This document shows positions 1 through 6,568 of a stretch of 8,126 nucleotides of DNA, one piece after another. Every line of letters starts with the position of its first letter. Positions within the stretch are counted from its first letter, which is position 1. Source of the stretch: Candidatus Saccharibacteria bacterium UBA4215 (GTDB lineage: Bacteria > Patescibacteriota > Saccharimonadia > Saccharimonadales > Saccharimonadaceae); contig DFTJ01000027.1 of assembly GCA_002381485.1 (NCBI GenBank), positions 1-8,126 on the forward strand, written 5' to 3'. The translations under genes were made by a program, and so were the position numbers. The notes under the pieces were generated by a model. It was not told where the DNA came from. It ran no database searches and saw only the letters and a program-made list of their open reading frames with translations.

Positions 1-338
1 TGATCTTCTCGTACATGGAACGCTAAATCAGGATTCGAGCTGGAAGTAATATTGATACAAAACTCGTTTGTCGTGCTCGTGTTTGTGAGCGCCAGCCCCA
101 AGCCGCTAGGGGGGTCAAGTGTGGGAGAAAAGGCGGTAGCATAACTGCCTGTTTCGACATAATCTGCAAGCATCGTGCCGATGCCTTTTTTGAGGGTATC
201 TTTGGCAAGTGACTCGAGCGCATTTTGCCTGACGCTGTTAAAGGTGACGACCGTAAGTGCTGCAAGGATGCCAATGACAACAATGACGATAAGCAACTCG
301 ACAACCGTGAATCCGTTTTTTTGCTTGAGAGAAATCAT
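1..338 (-). CDS. Type IV prepilin-like protein, N-terminal part (runs off left edge)
   Basis: A minus-strand frame opens with ATG at 338-336 and stays open to base 1, giving 112 complete codons; the 3' end lies outside the window. Residues 1-9 are a short basic leader ending in Gly9, followed by Phe10 at +1 and Glu14 at +5 (FTVVE). This is the class III signal cut and N-methylated by prepilin peptidase. A hydrophobic helix follows (about residues 15-33, LLIVIVVIGILAALTVVTF), then a polar helix and a Ser/Thr-rich globular part with a Cys in EFCIN, resembling the Cys region of the second pilin at 6569. It should be inserted in the membrane and assembled into a type IV pilus or pseudopilus. Major or minor pilin cannot be decided from this fragment. 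No clear Shine-Dalgarno is present; the 22 bases before the ATG are A-rich. The pilin N-terminus is very secure, the exact role is not. Confidence 0.9.
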   Translation of the reverse strand, partial: MISLKQKNGFTVVELLIVIVVIGILAALTVVTFNSVRQNALESLAKDTLKKGIGTMLADYVETGSYATAFSPTLDPPSGLGLALTNTSTTNEFCINITSSSNPDLAFHVRED

Positions 339-399
339 ATTTTTATTTTTACTAAGTAGTGTGTAATTAGTGTATCTTGTGCACAAGTATTCTGCAAAT

Positions 400-429
400 T
401 TGCGCTGAACTCAGTTCGTTGCTTATACT
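400..429 (+). promoter_or_regulatory. Predicted promoter of the trehalase gene
   Basis: A -10-like TATACT lies at 424-429 and a weak -35-like TTGCGC at 400-405, with an 18-bp spacer. The -10 ends 8 nt before the trehalase ATG at 438, so transcription would start at or within about 2 nt of the start codon. No Shine-Dalgarno fits in that space. It lies in the 99-bp region (339-437) shared with the divergent prepilin gene. This is a visual match only. Confidence 0.5.
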
Positions 430-437
430 AAAAGACA

Positions 438-2015
438 ATGAAGTTCATTGACTCAGATGCAATTCAATCGGCCGCAGTGCATGCCAGAGGGGTGGTTCCT
501 CGTCAGAAAAAGTCGCCCGATGAAGTGATGGGAGAGCTCCTTGCTGACGTTCAGTCCAAAGAACTGTACCCTGATGCCAAGACATTCGTCGACATGGTGC
601 CCCGAAAAAGGATCCGTGCTATTGAACAGGAGTACAAACTAGTCAAGCAAGACCCTCACTTCGACTTGCGCGAGTTTGTTGCCCGACACTTCTACGATCT
701 TTCGCACTCGCCAGGCGGTATCGAGGAGTTTGTATCGGACCCAGGAGAAACGGTGAGCCAGCATATTACTCGGCTGTGGCCACATCTCGAGCGCTGTAAT
801 CGCACCGACAAAGGTACGTTAATGGCGTTACCGCATGCCTATATTGTGCCGGGCGGTCGTTTTAATGAGCAATTTTATTGGGATAGTTACTTTATTATGC
901 TTGGCCTAGCTGCAGATGGTGAGTGGAAGCGAGTCGAAAAGATGGTGAAGAATGTCGCGTACATGATCCGAACCCGAGGCTATGTGCCGACAGCGAACCG
1001 AACCTATTTTTTGAGCCGTTCGCAGCCGCCAGTGTTTGCGTTGATGGTTCGCTTGTTGGCTGGTCACAAAGGCCGGCGAGTACTGCGAGAGTATCTACCG
1101 CAACTTATGCAAGAGTACAGATTTTGGATGCGAGGGGTGACGAAGCTCAAGCAAACTGAACACTTAGCATATCGTCGATTGGTACGTACACCGGTGGGCG
1201 TGTTGATGAATCGATATTATGACAACAAAGATACTCCTCGATCGGAGTCACTTCGGGTTGATAAAGAGACCGCGGCCGGTGCGGCCGACCGGCAGGCCGA
1301 TCGATTATTCCTGCATTTGCGAACTGCGGCAGAGTCGGGGTGGGATTTTAGCGCCCGTTGGTTTAGAGGTGGAGACGATTTGGATGATATCCATGCAGCC
1401 GATATTTTGCCGGTAGATCTTAATTGCTTGCTCTACCTACTGGAAGAGACGATTGCCGATGCCCACCGAACCATTTTGCAACCGATATTGACCTATCGCT
1501 ACCACCGCCGAGCTCAGAAAAGAAAGCAGGCAATCAGCGATTATATGTGGAGTGAGGCGAGCGGCTTTTATACAGATTATAACTTCCATCATCATGAGCA
1601 GACTGGCTTCTTGAGTTTGGCTGGGGTGTTCCCGCTGTTTGCGGGGATTGCAAGTATTGATCAGGCGCGCCACGTTGCCCGACGCATTGAAAAAGACTTC
1701 TTGAAGGCGGGCGGCTTGGTGACGACAACAGTTGAATCGGGCCAGCAGTGGGATTCGCCGAACGGCTGGGCGCCGCTGCAATGGGTGGCGGTTGAGGGGT
1801 TGCGCCGCTACGGATATGATCAGCTAGCAGACGAAGTAACGACGCGCTGGACTGAGCTTGTTGAACGTGTGTACAAAGACACTGGCCGTATTGTTGAAAA
1901 GTATAATGTTGTCGATGGTGACGGGCTTGGCGGTGGCGGAGAGTATACGCTACAGGATGGCTTTGGCTGGACGAATGGCGTTTACCAGGCGTTTAAAAAA
2001 TCGTTTCGCCCCTAA
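438..2015 (+). CDS. Cytoplasmic trehalase, GH37 family (alpha,alpha-trehalase)
   Basis: The 525-residue product matches glycoside hydrolase family 37, which hydrolyses alpha,alpha-trehalose to two glucoses with inversion. The N-terminal family block QSKELYPDAKTF is at 39-50, trehalase signature 1 (PGGRFNEQFYWDSY) at 138-151 and signature 2 (QWDSPNGWAP) at 437-446. The catalytic acid is expected to be Asp303 in SGWDFS and the base Glu502 in GGGGEY, by analogy with E. coli Tre37A; both are present, as is the C-terminal QDGFGWTNGV block. Length is close to E. coli TreF (549). No signal peptide or membrane segment is visible, so a cytoplasmic enzyme acting on imported or internal trehalose is likely. 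The ATG at 438 is chosen because it is the first Met in frame and lies 8 nt after the -10. The 3' end overlaps rarA by 23 bp, tail to tail. Family call very secure; other disaccharide substrates are less likely. Confidence 0.95.
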   Translation: MKFIDSDAIQSAAVHARGVVPRQKKSPDEVMGELLADVQSKELYPDAKTFVDMVPRKRIRAIEQEYKLVKQDPHFDLREFVARHFYDLSHSPGGIEEFVSDPGETVSQHITRLWPHLERCNRTDKGTLMALPHAYIVPGGRFNEQFYWDSYFIMLGLAADGEWKRVEKMVKNVAYMIRTRGYVPTANRTYFLSRSQPPVFALMVRLLAGHKGRRVLREYLPQLMQEYRFWMRGVTKLKQTEHLAYRRLVRTPVGVLMNRYYDNKDTPRSESLRVDKETAAGAADRQADRLFLHLRTAAESGWDFSARWFRGGDDLDDIHAADILPVDLNCLLYLLEETIADAHRTILQPILTYRYHRRAQKRKQAISDYMWSEASGFYTDYNFHHHEQTGFLSLAGVFPLFAGIASIDQARHVARRIEKDFLKAGGLVTTTVESGQQWDSPNGWAPLQWVAVEGLRRYGYDQLADEVTTRWTELVERVYKDTGRIVEKYNVVDGDGLGGGGEYTLQDGFGWTNGVYQAFKKSFRP

Positions 2016-3165
2016 GCTCTTCGGGTAAAAATCCCTTTTCGTGCTTGAAGTCGGCAGTCCACTTATAGTCTTTCCCATAGCCAAGATCTTTCATGAGGTT
2101 GGTGGGGGCATTGCGGATATGAAGCGGCACGGCAGCATCGGAAAATTTTCGGGCAAGTGACTGGGCACGGCCCATTGCTTCGGTAGTTCGGCGTGACTTT
2201 TCACTCTTCGCGAGCGCAGCGGCGACGTGAAACAGAATGTAGCTTGATTCGGGCATGCCAATGCGTTCGACTGCCTGGAACGCGTTCAAGGCAAGCCCGA
2301 GCGCACCATTGCCGGCCAGGCCGATATCTTCGGAAGCGAAGATTACCATCCGCCGGGCAATAAATTTAGGATCTTCACCAGCATCAATCATGCGTGCTAA
2401 GTAATAAAGGGCGGCATCAACGTCACTGCCGCGCATACTTTTTATAAAGGCGCTGATGACGTTATAGTGCATGTCGCCTTTTTTGTCATAGCCTGGCAAT
2501 TTCTTTTGCGCAGCAGTTTTCACAGTTTCGACGGTGACTTTTTTCGCCATTCCTAGCGCAAGTTCTAGGTTGCCCAAGGCAACACGGGCATCGCCACCGG
2601 CAAGTTCGGCGATGTAGTCGAGCGCATCATCGCTGACGCGTGTTTTTGCTTTTTCGGCGATGACAGCTTTTTTTAAGATCGCAATCAGTTCTGACTTAGT
2701 GTGGGGCTGCAGAACTAATACGCGGGTACGACTGAGGAGCGGGGTGATGACCTCGAAGCTGGGGTTCTCGGTGGTTGCGCCGATTAAGGTGATTAAGCCG
2801 GATTCAACGTGGGGGAGAAAAGCATCTTGCTGGGCTTTGTTGAAGCGGTGAATCTCGTCGACAAACAGGATGGTACGTAGTTGAAGGTTCCAGTTTTGGC
2901 GCGCATGTTCGATGATGCGTTCGACGTCTTTTTTGCCACTGGTAACGGCCGATATCTCAATACATTCAGCGTTGACCTCCTGGGCGATAATGCGGGCAAG
3001 CGTTGTTTTGCCGCTGCCAGGTGGGCCCCATAAGATCAGGCTGACGGGTTCGCCATTCTTGACGATTCGGCGAAGAATCTCCTTGTGCCCCAGAAGATGT
3101 GTTTGGCCAATGACCTCATCAAGGGTGGTGGGGCGCATTCTTTCGGCTAATGGAACTCGTTGCAT
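1993..3165 (-). CDS. rarA: RarA/MgsA-like AAA+ ATPase (replication-associated recombination protein A)
   Basis: With ATG at 3165-3163 the protein has 390 residues. It shows the RarA order: N-terminal [17 protein letters not shown] (5-21), Walker A GPPGSGKT (47-54), Walker B ILFVDEIH (99-106), sensor 1 in GATTENPSF (129-137), Arg finger in LLSR (R146), GDAR sensor 2 region (191-194), and the C-terminal tetramerisation domain ending in the GFLPEELRG motif (378-386). Family members are clamp-loader-related tetrameric ATPases that act at stalled or single-stranded replication forks. An in-frame Met at 3204 would add 13 residues. I reject it because RarA proteins typically begin near this [12 protein letters not shown] and because the region holds the TATAAT box (3177-3172) just upstream of the ATG. 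It is divergent from the hydrolase gene and overlaps the trehalase 3' end (1993-2015). No function link to its neighbours is evident. Confidence 0.95.
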   Translation of the reverse strand: MQRVPLAERMRPTTLDEVIGQTHLLGHKEILRRIVKNGEPVSLILWGPPGSGKTTLARIIAQEVNAECIEISAVTSGKKDVERIIEHARQNWNLQLRTILFVDEIHRFNKAQQDAFLPHVESGLITLIGATTENPSFEVITPLLSRTRVLVLQPHTKSELIAILKKAVIAEKAKTRVSDDALDYIAELAGGDARVALGNLELALGMAKKVTVETVKTAAQKKLPGYDKKGDMHYNVISAFIKSMRGSDVDAALYYLARMIDAGEDPKFIARRMVIFASEDIGLAGNGALGLALNAFQAVERIGMPESSYILFHVAAALAKSEKSRRTTEAMGRAQSLARKFSDAAVPLHIRNAPTNLMKDLGYGKDYKWTADFKHEKGFLPEELRGETIF

Positions 3166-3171
3166 ATTCCT

Positions 3172-3177
3172 ATTATA
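3172..3177 (-). promoter_or_regulatory. -10 box of rarA
   Basis: Read on the minus strand, a perfect TATAAT occupies 3177-3172 and ends 6 nt before the ATG at 3165. The intervening bases read AGGAAT, which is too close to the ATG to serve as a normal Shine-Dalgarno. A near-leaderless transcript is expected. No good -35 is seen 16-18 bp upstream; that position is occupied by the opposite-strand -10 of the hydrolase gene. Confidence 0.55.
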
Positions 3178-3194
3178 TCTTGATATGAGTGCAG

Positions 3195-3200
3195 TATAAT
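3195..3200 (+). promoter_or_regulatory. -10 box of the hydrolase-Mur ligase operon
   Basis: A perfect TATAAT ends 8 nt before the hydrolase ATG at 3209, predicting a start of transcription at or next to the ATG. No extended TG and no good -35 are visible (a TTGATA at 3180-3185 is only 9 bp away). It lies 17 bp from the opposing rarA -10, forming a compact divergent promoter. Confidence 0.6.
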
Positions 3201-3208
3201 ACATAGAT

Positions 3209-3970
3209 ATGAAAGTCCTCGTAAACGGACAATTGATTGAATACAGAAAAGAGGGGGGTGGACCGGCCGTCTTACTTCTTCACGGGTGGGGGGCAACACT
3301 CGGTACATTTGATCAGCTAGCGGCACATTTAGTGAAGACGGGGCACACGGTGTATCGGTTTGATTTTCCGGGATTTGGCTCGAGCCCACACCCAGGGGCA
3401 GCATGGTCAGTGGGTGAGTACGTTGATCTTACGGCTGCTTTCATTGAGAAAATGAAGATCAAAAAACTAAAAGCGGTGGCAGGCCATTCATTCGGTGGAC
3501 GCGTTATCATAAAAGGCGTTGCGACGGGCAAGCTGCGCCCTGAACGGCTGATACTTATGGCGGCGGCAGGCATTCGCCCAAAGCCAACCTTCAAGAAGGC
3601 CGCCTTTACGGCAATTGCAAAGACAGGCAAGGTGGTAACGGCATTGCCAGGATTGGCAGGAGTACGTCAAAAACTGCAAAAAAAACTATATTCGGCAGCA
3701 GGAAGTTCTGACTATTTGCAAGCGGGGGCAATGCAGCAGATTTTTATAAATACCATCAAAGAAGATTTGACTGAGTACCTTGACGAGATCACTCAACCCA
3801 CCTTGCTGGTGTGGGGTGAACATGACACCGAGACGCCACTGTCGGATGGAAAAATAATGCAACAACACATCGCATCTGCCGAATTGGTGGTGGTGCCGCA
3901 GGCAGGGCACTTTGTGTATGACGATGACTTTGGTGCCAGCGTCACTGCTATAGACAGGTTTTTGATATGA
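3209..3970 (+). CDS. Alpha/beta-fold hydrolase, function unassigned
   Basis: The 253-residue product has the alpha/beta hydrolase plan: HGWG oxyanion-hole motif (25-28), the DFPGFGSS segment (52-59), nucleophile elbow GHSFGG (92-97) with Ser94, then a probable lid (about 120-190), an acid in WGEHD (Asp206) and QAGHF with catalytic His234. The triad appears complete. There is no signal peptide or transmembrane segment, so it is probably cytoplasmic. The family covers esterases, lipases, haloperoxidase-like enzymes and C-C hydrolases; the substrate cannot be read from the sequence. It starts an apparent operon: its TGA (3968-3970) overlaps the ATG of the Mur ligase by 4 bp (ATGA), implying translational coupling and perhaps a role with cell-envelope precursors. 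That role is inference only. Confidence 0.88.
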   Translation: MKVLVNGQLIEYRKEGGGPAVLLLHGWGATLGTFDQLAAHLVKTGHTVYRFDFPGFGSSPHPGAAWSVGEYVDLTAAFIEKMKIKKLKAVAGHSFGGRVIIKGVATGKLRPERLILMAAAGIRPKPTFKKAAFTAIAKTGKVVTALPGLAGVRQKLQKKLYSAAGSSDYLQAGAMQQIFINTIKEDLTEYLDEITQPTLLVWGEHDTETPLSDGKIMQQHIASAELVVVPQAGHFVYDDDFGASVTAIDRFLI

Positions 3971-5400
3971 AATATTTCTGGACACGATTTCTTCCGAGCT
4001 ACCCGAAAGTCTTGCTGTATATGCTGCAAGACACCGAGTACAAACTCGGGCGGTACCTACGCTGGTATCACCGTGTGAGCGATTTTCGAAGAGTGATGAA
4101 GCGTCGGACTCTTGATATGACAAACAAAGTACGGCTGCTTTTGGGGGCTCTGTGTGTGCTGGCCTTTTTAGTAGCGCTTGTCGTGGGAACGATGACGTAT
4201 TGGGCGATTGCGACCGAGACATTTGAGCTATTATTCATCAGTGCCAGCCTTTTGTTGGTGTCACCATTCATTTTGGCGTATGGCATTGTGGCGCCATTAT
4301 TCCTGGGGTGGCTATTGATTCAAAAGCCGCGTGAAAAGATGATTATTGCAACGGCCCAGAAGATATTGAATCAGCATTCAGCCCAGAGGATTGCAATTGT
4401 GGGGAGCTTCGGTAAAACGACCGCTAAAGAGATGCTTCGTTCTGTGCTTGGCGAAGGTCTGCGCGTGGCAGCAACGCCTGGCAATATGAACACAGCAATC
4501 GGCATCAGCAGGTTTGCACGTACACTTCAAGGGAATGAAGATGTGTTGATATTTGAGCTAGGCGAAGAGAAAGTGGGAGACGTACGACGCTTGTCTCGTC
4601 TGGTTCGACCTGACGTTGCTGTGATGACGGGTATTAACGAAGCCCACTTATCGAGCTTTGGATCACTCGAGAACACCGTCGGCACAATCTTTGAAATTGA
4701 AGAGTTTGTTTCTCCGCAGCATTTATATAAGAACGCCGAGAGCCCTTTGGTGAAGCGCCACAAGAATAAGAGCAAGCTATGGTTCAGCAAAAAAGCTGCC
4801 GGTGAATGGCGCGTCAGCCACGTCTCGACATCAATTGAAGGTACGACGTTTAATATGAAGCGCAAAAAAGATAGCATGCAAATACAGACCGGGCTGATTG
4901 GTGAGCATATTGTCGGAGTAACGGCAGCGGTAGCGGCATTAGCGCACAGCCTAGGAGTGAGCGTTGCGGATATCGAGCGTGGTATGCGCAAAGTTCGTCC
5001 TTTCGAGCATCGGATGGACCCGCGACCGATGCACGGTGCCTGGATTATCGATGATACGTACAACGGAAATAGCCAAGGTGTCGCAGCCGGATTGGCCTTT
5101 TTGAAGAAATCGGGTGCTCGCCGTCGAGTCTATGTGACGCCAGGGTTAGTAGAGCAGGGCAGTAAAACACAGGAAGTGCACGAAGAGATTGGTGCTCGGA
5201 TTGCATCGTCGGTTGATGTGGTGGTATTGATGCAGAACTCGGTGACAGAATACATTAAGGCTGGACTGAAGAAGCGAAACTTTAAAGGAAAGCTACTTGA
5301 AGTGAGCGATCCGTTGCAGTTTTATACCAACCTTGACCAGTTTGTGGCTGCGGGTGACATTGTGCTGATGCAGAACGACTGGACCGATAATTATCAATAA
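3967..5400 (+). CDS. Membrane-anchored MurF-like Mur ligase
   Basis: This 477-residue protein has three parts. A basic N-terminal tail (1-55) leads into two hydrophobic helices (about 56-80 and 87-118) separated by a short ATETFE loop. The Mur ligase ATPase domain follows: P-loop GSFGKTT (146-152), TPGNMNTAIGI (170-180), FELGE (196-200) and the EAHL Mg-binding His motif (225-228). The C-terminal ligase domain carries RPFEHRMD (344-351) and DDTYNGN (362-368). These motifs match MurF, which adds D-Ala-D-Ala to UDP-MurNAc-tripeptide using ATP. The usual MurF N-terminal UDP-substrate domain is not recognisable and is replaced by the membrane hairpin. The common HNxxN motif is changed to HIVGV (314-318). 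Its ATG overlaps the hydrolase stop, and ddl follows after 18 bp, supporting a D-Ala-D-Ala substrate. Exact acceptor is uncertain; a MurT- or cyanophycin-synthetase-like ligase is a less likely alternative. Confidence 0.85.
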   Translation: MKYFWTRFLPSYPKVLLYMLQDTEYKLGRYLRWYHRVSDFRRVMKRRTLDMTNKVRLLLGALCVLAFLVALVVGTMTYWAIATETFELLFISASLLLVSPFILAYGIVAPLFLGWLLIQKPREKMIIATAQKILNQHSAQRIAIVGSFGKTTAKEMLRSVLGEGLRVAATPGNMNTAIGISRFARTLQGNEDVLIFELGEEKVGDVRRLSRLVRPDVAVMTGINEAHLSSFGSLENTVGTIFEIEEFVSPQHLYKNAESPLVKRHKNKSKLWFSKKAAGEWRVSHVSTSIEGTTFNMKRKKDSMQIQTGLIGEHIVGVTAAVAALAHSLGVSVADIERGMRKVRPFEHRMDPRPMHGAWIIDDTYNGNSQGVAAGLAFLKKSGARRRVYVTPGLVEQGSKTQEVHEEIGARIASSVDVVVLMQNSVTEYIKAGLKKRNFKGKLLEVSDPLQFYTNLDQFVAAGDIVLMQNDWTDNYQ

Positions 5401-5402
5401 GC

Positions 5403-5411
5403 TGATATAAT
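5403..5411 (+). promoter_or_regulatory. Extended -10 promoter of ddl
   Basis: TGATATAAT (TG at 5403-5404, TATAAT at 5406-5411) is an extended -10 element lying in the 18-bp gap after the Mur ligase stop. It ends 7 nt before the ddl ATG at 5419, and no Shine-Dalgarno is present in the gap. It would give ddl and the pilin gene a second, leaderless transcript in addition to read-through from the operon promoter. Confidence 0.55.
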
Positions 5412-5418
5412 AACGATA

Positions 5419-6558
5419 ATGAAGAAAACGGTAGCGGTTTATTTTGGGGGACGTTCCACCGAGCATGATATCTCGATTATTACGGCGCTCTCTTCAGTGA
5501 TAAAGCCACTAGAGATGTCTGGTCAGTTTACGGTGGTGCCGGTATATATCACCAAAGACGGCCGCTGGGTTAGTGACAACTTGTTAAAGGATGTTGCGCT
5601 CTTTAGCTCTGGGCGAATCGATGATGTTGTCCGGAAGACAAAGCCGGTGACGGTGACTTTTGATGGCGGCTTTCGGCTGAATGGCAAGAAAATTGACATT
5701 AACTTTCCTGCAATGCATGGCTCGTACGGTGAGGACGGTTCGCTGATGGGGCTGTTTCGTATGGCAGGGATTCCGTTTGTTGGTGCCGATATGGATGCGA
5801 GTGTGATTGCGATGGACAAAGTGCTCGCTAAGCAGGTAGCCGAGGCCAACAAGATTCCTACTTCGAAGTTTGTATTTATGACACGAGATGCTTTTTTGGC
5901 GGACCAGGACAAAGAAACAAAACGAGTCGCCGATTCTTTGCGGTTTCCACTGTTTGTGAAGCCAGCCCACCTTGGGTCGAGCATTGGGATCACTCGAGTC
6001 GTTGACACCGACGAACTCCACAATGCGCTAGAAGTTGCAGCGTACTATGACAATAAGATAATTGTCGAAGAAGCTGTTTCGAACTTGATCGAGGTCACGA
6101 TTCCGGTGATGGGGAATAAAACACCCAGTACTGCCTTGGTGGAGCGGCCACTTGCGACAGCTGATGAATTCTTTGACTTTGACAATAAGTATATTCGTGG
6201 CGGTGGCAAAAAATCTGGTGCTGGGAAGTATACTGGTGCGCAGGGGTATAGTGAACTGCCGGCTAAGCTACCAACTGGCCTAGAGTCAAACGCTATTAAG
6301 ACGGCGCTTGCAGTCTACAAGGCACTAGGATTTCAGGGAACAGCACGAATTGATCTATTGATCGATAGCAAGGCGAAAAAAGTCTACTTCAATGAAGTGA
6401 ATCCTTTGCCGGGCAGTTTGTATGCGCACAACTGGCGCGCAGCTGGTGTTTCGACCGTCGAGCTGGTGCAGGACTTAGTCCACTTGGCCGAACAACGACA
6501 CGCGGAACAAGCAAAGCTGCAAACAACGTTTTCTTCTAGTTTCTTACGACAATTCTAG
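5419..6558 (+). CDS. ddl: D-alanine--D-alanine ligase
   Basis: The 379-residue protein is a cytoplasmic ATP-grasp ligase that joins two D-alanines for peptidoglycan precursors. The N-terminal Ddl motif FGGRSTEHDIS is at 9-19, HGSYGEDGSLMGLF at 100-113, the ATP-binding KPAHLGSSIGI at 181-191, FFDFDNKYI in the omega-loop at 251-259, and the Mg-binding NEVNPLPGS at 325-333. Lys257-Tyr258 correspond to the Lys-Tyr pair of E. coli DdlB (Tyr216) associated with D-Ala rather than D-lactate use, so a D-Ala-D-Ala product is expected. The length is typical of the family (DdlA about 364). It sits between the MurF-like ligase that would use its product and the composite pilin gene 10 bp downstream. An NPLPG in place of the more common NTLPG is a minor variation. 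The start ATG fits the N-terminal motif exactly. Confidence 0.95.
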   Translation: MKKTVAVYFGGRSTEHDISIITALSSVIKPLEMSGQFTVVPVYITKDGRWVSDNLLKDVALFSSGRIDDVVRKTKPVTVTFDGGFRLNGKKIDINFPAMHGSYGEDGSLMGLFRMAGIPFVGADMDASVIAMDKVLAKQVAEANKIPTSKFVFMTRDAFLADQDKETKRVADSLRFPLFVKPAHLGSSIGITRVVDTDELHNALEVAAYYDNKIIVEEAVSNLIEVTIPVMGNKTPSTALVERPLATADEFFDFDNKYIRGGGKKSGAGKYTGAQGYSELPAKLPTGLESNAIKTALAVYKALGFQGTARIDLLIDSKAKKVYFNEVNPLPGSLYAHNWRAAGVSTVELVQDLVHLAEQRHAEQAKLQTTFSSSFLRQF

Positions 6559-6568
6559 CTCTGGGGGT

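Noticed and set aside
23..304. 93-codon minus-strand open frame at the left edge
   Set aside because: It is an out-of-frame shadow of the prepilin gene, whose own frame encodes the unmistakable GFTVVE signal and hydrophobic helix.
1271..1304. GC-rich stretch with a GCGGCCG direct repeat inside the trehalase gene
   Set aside because: The repeat is only 7 bp and the segment codes for the expected Ala-rich variable stretch before the SGWDFS motif; no element boundaries are seen.
2007..2040. Weak inverted repeats around the trehalase and rarA stops (CCC...GGG and GGG...CCCTTTT)
   Set aside because: Stems are only about 3 bp and lie inside coding sequence; too weak for a terminator call on either strand.
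3166..3204. Upstream in-frame start that adds 13 residues to rarA
   Set aside because: The extension would cover the rarA -10 box, does not resemble RarA N-termini, and the family normally begins near the [12 protein letters not shown] start at 3165.
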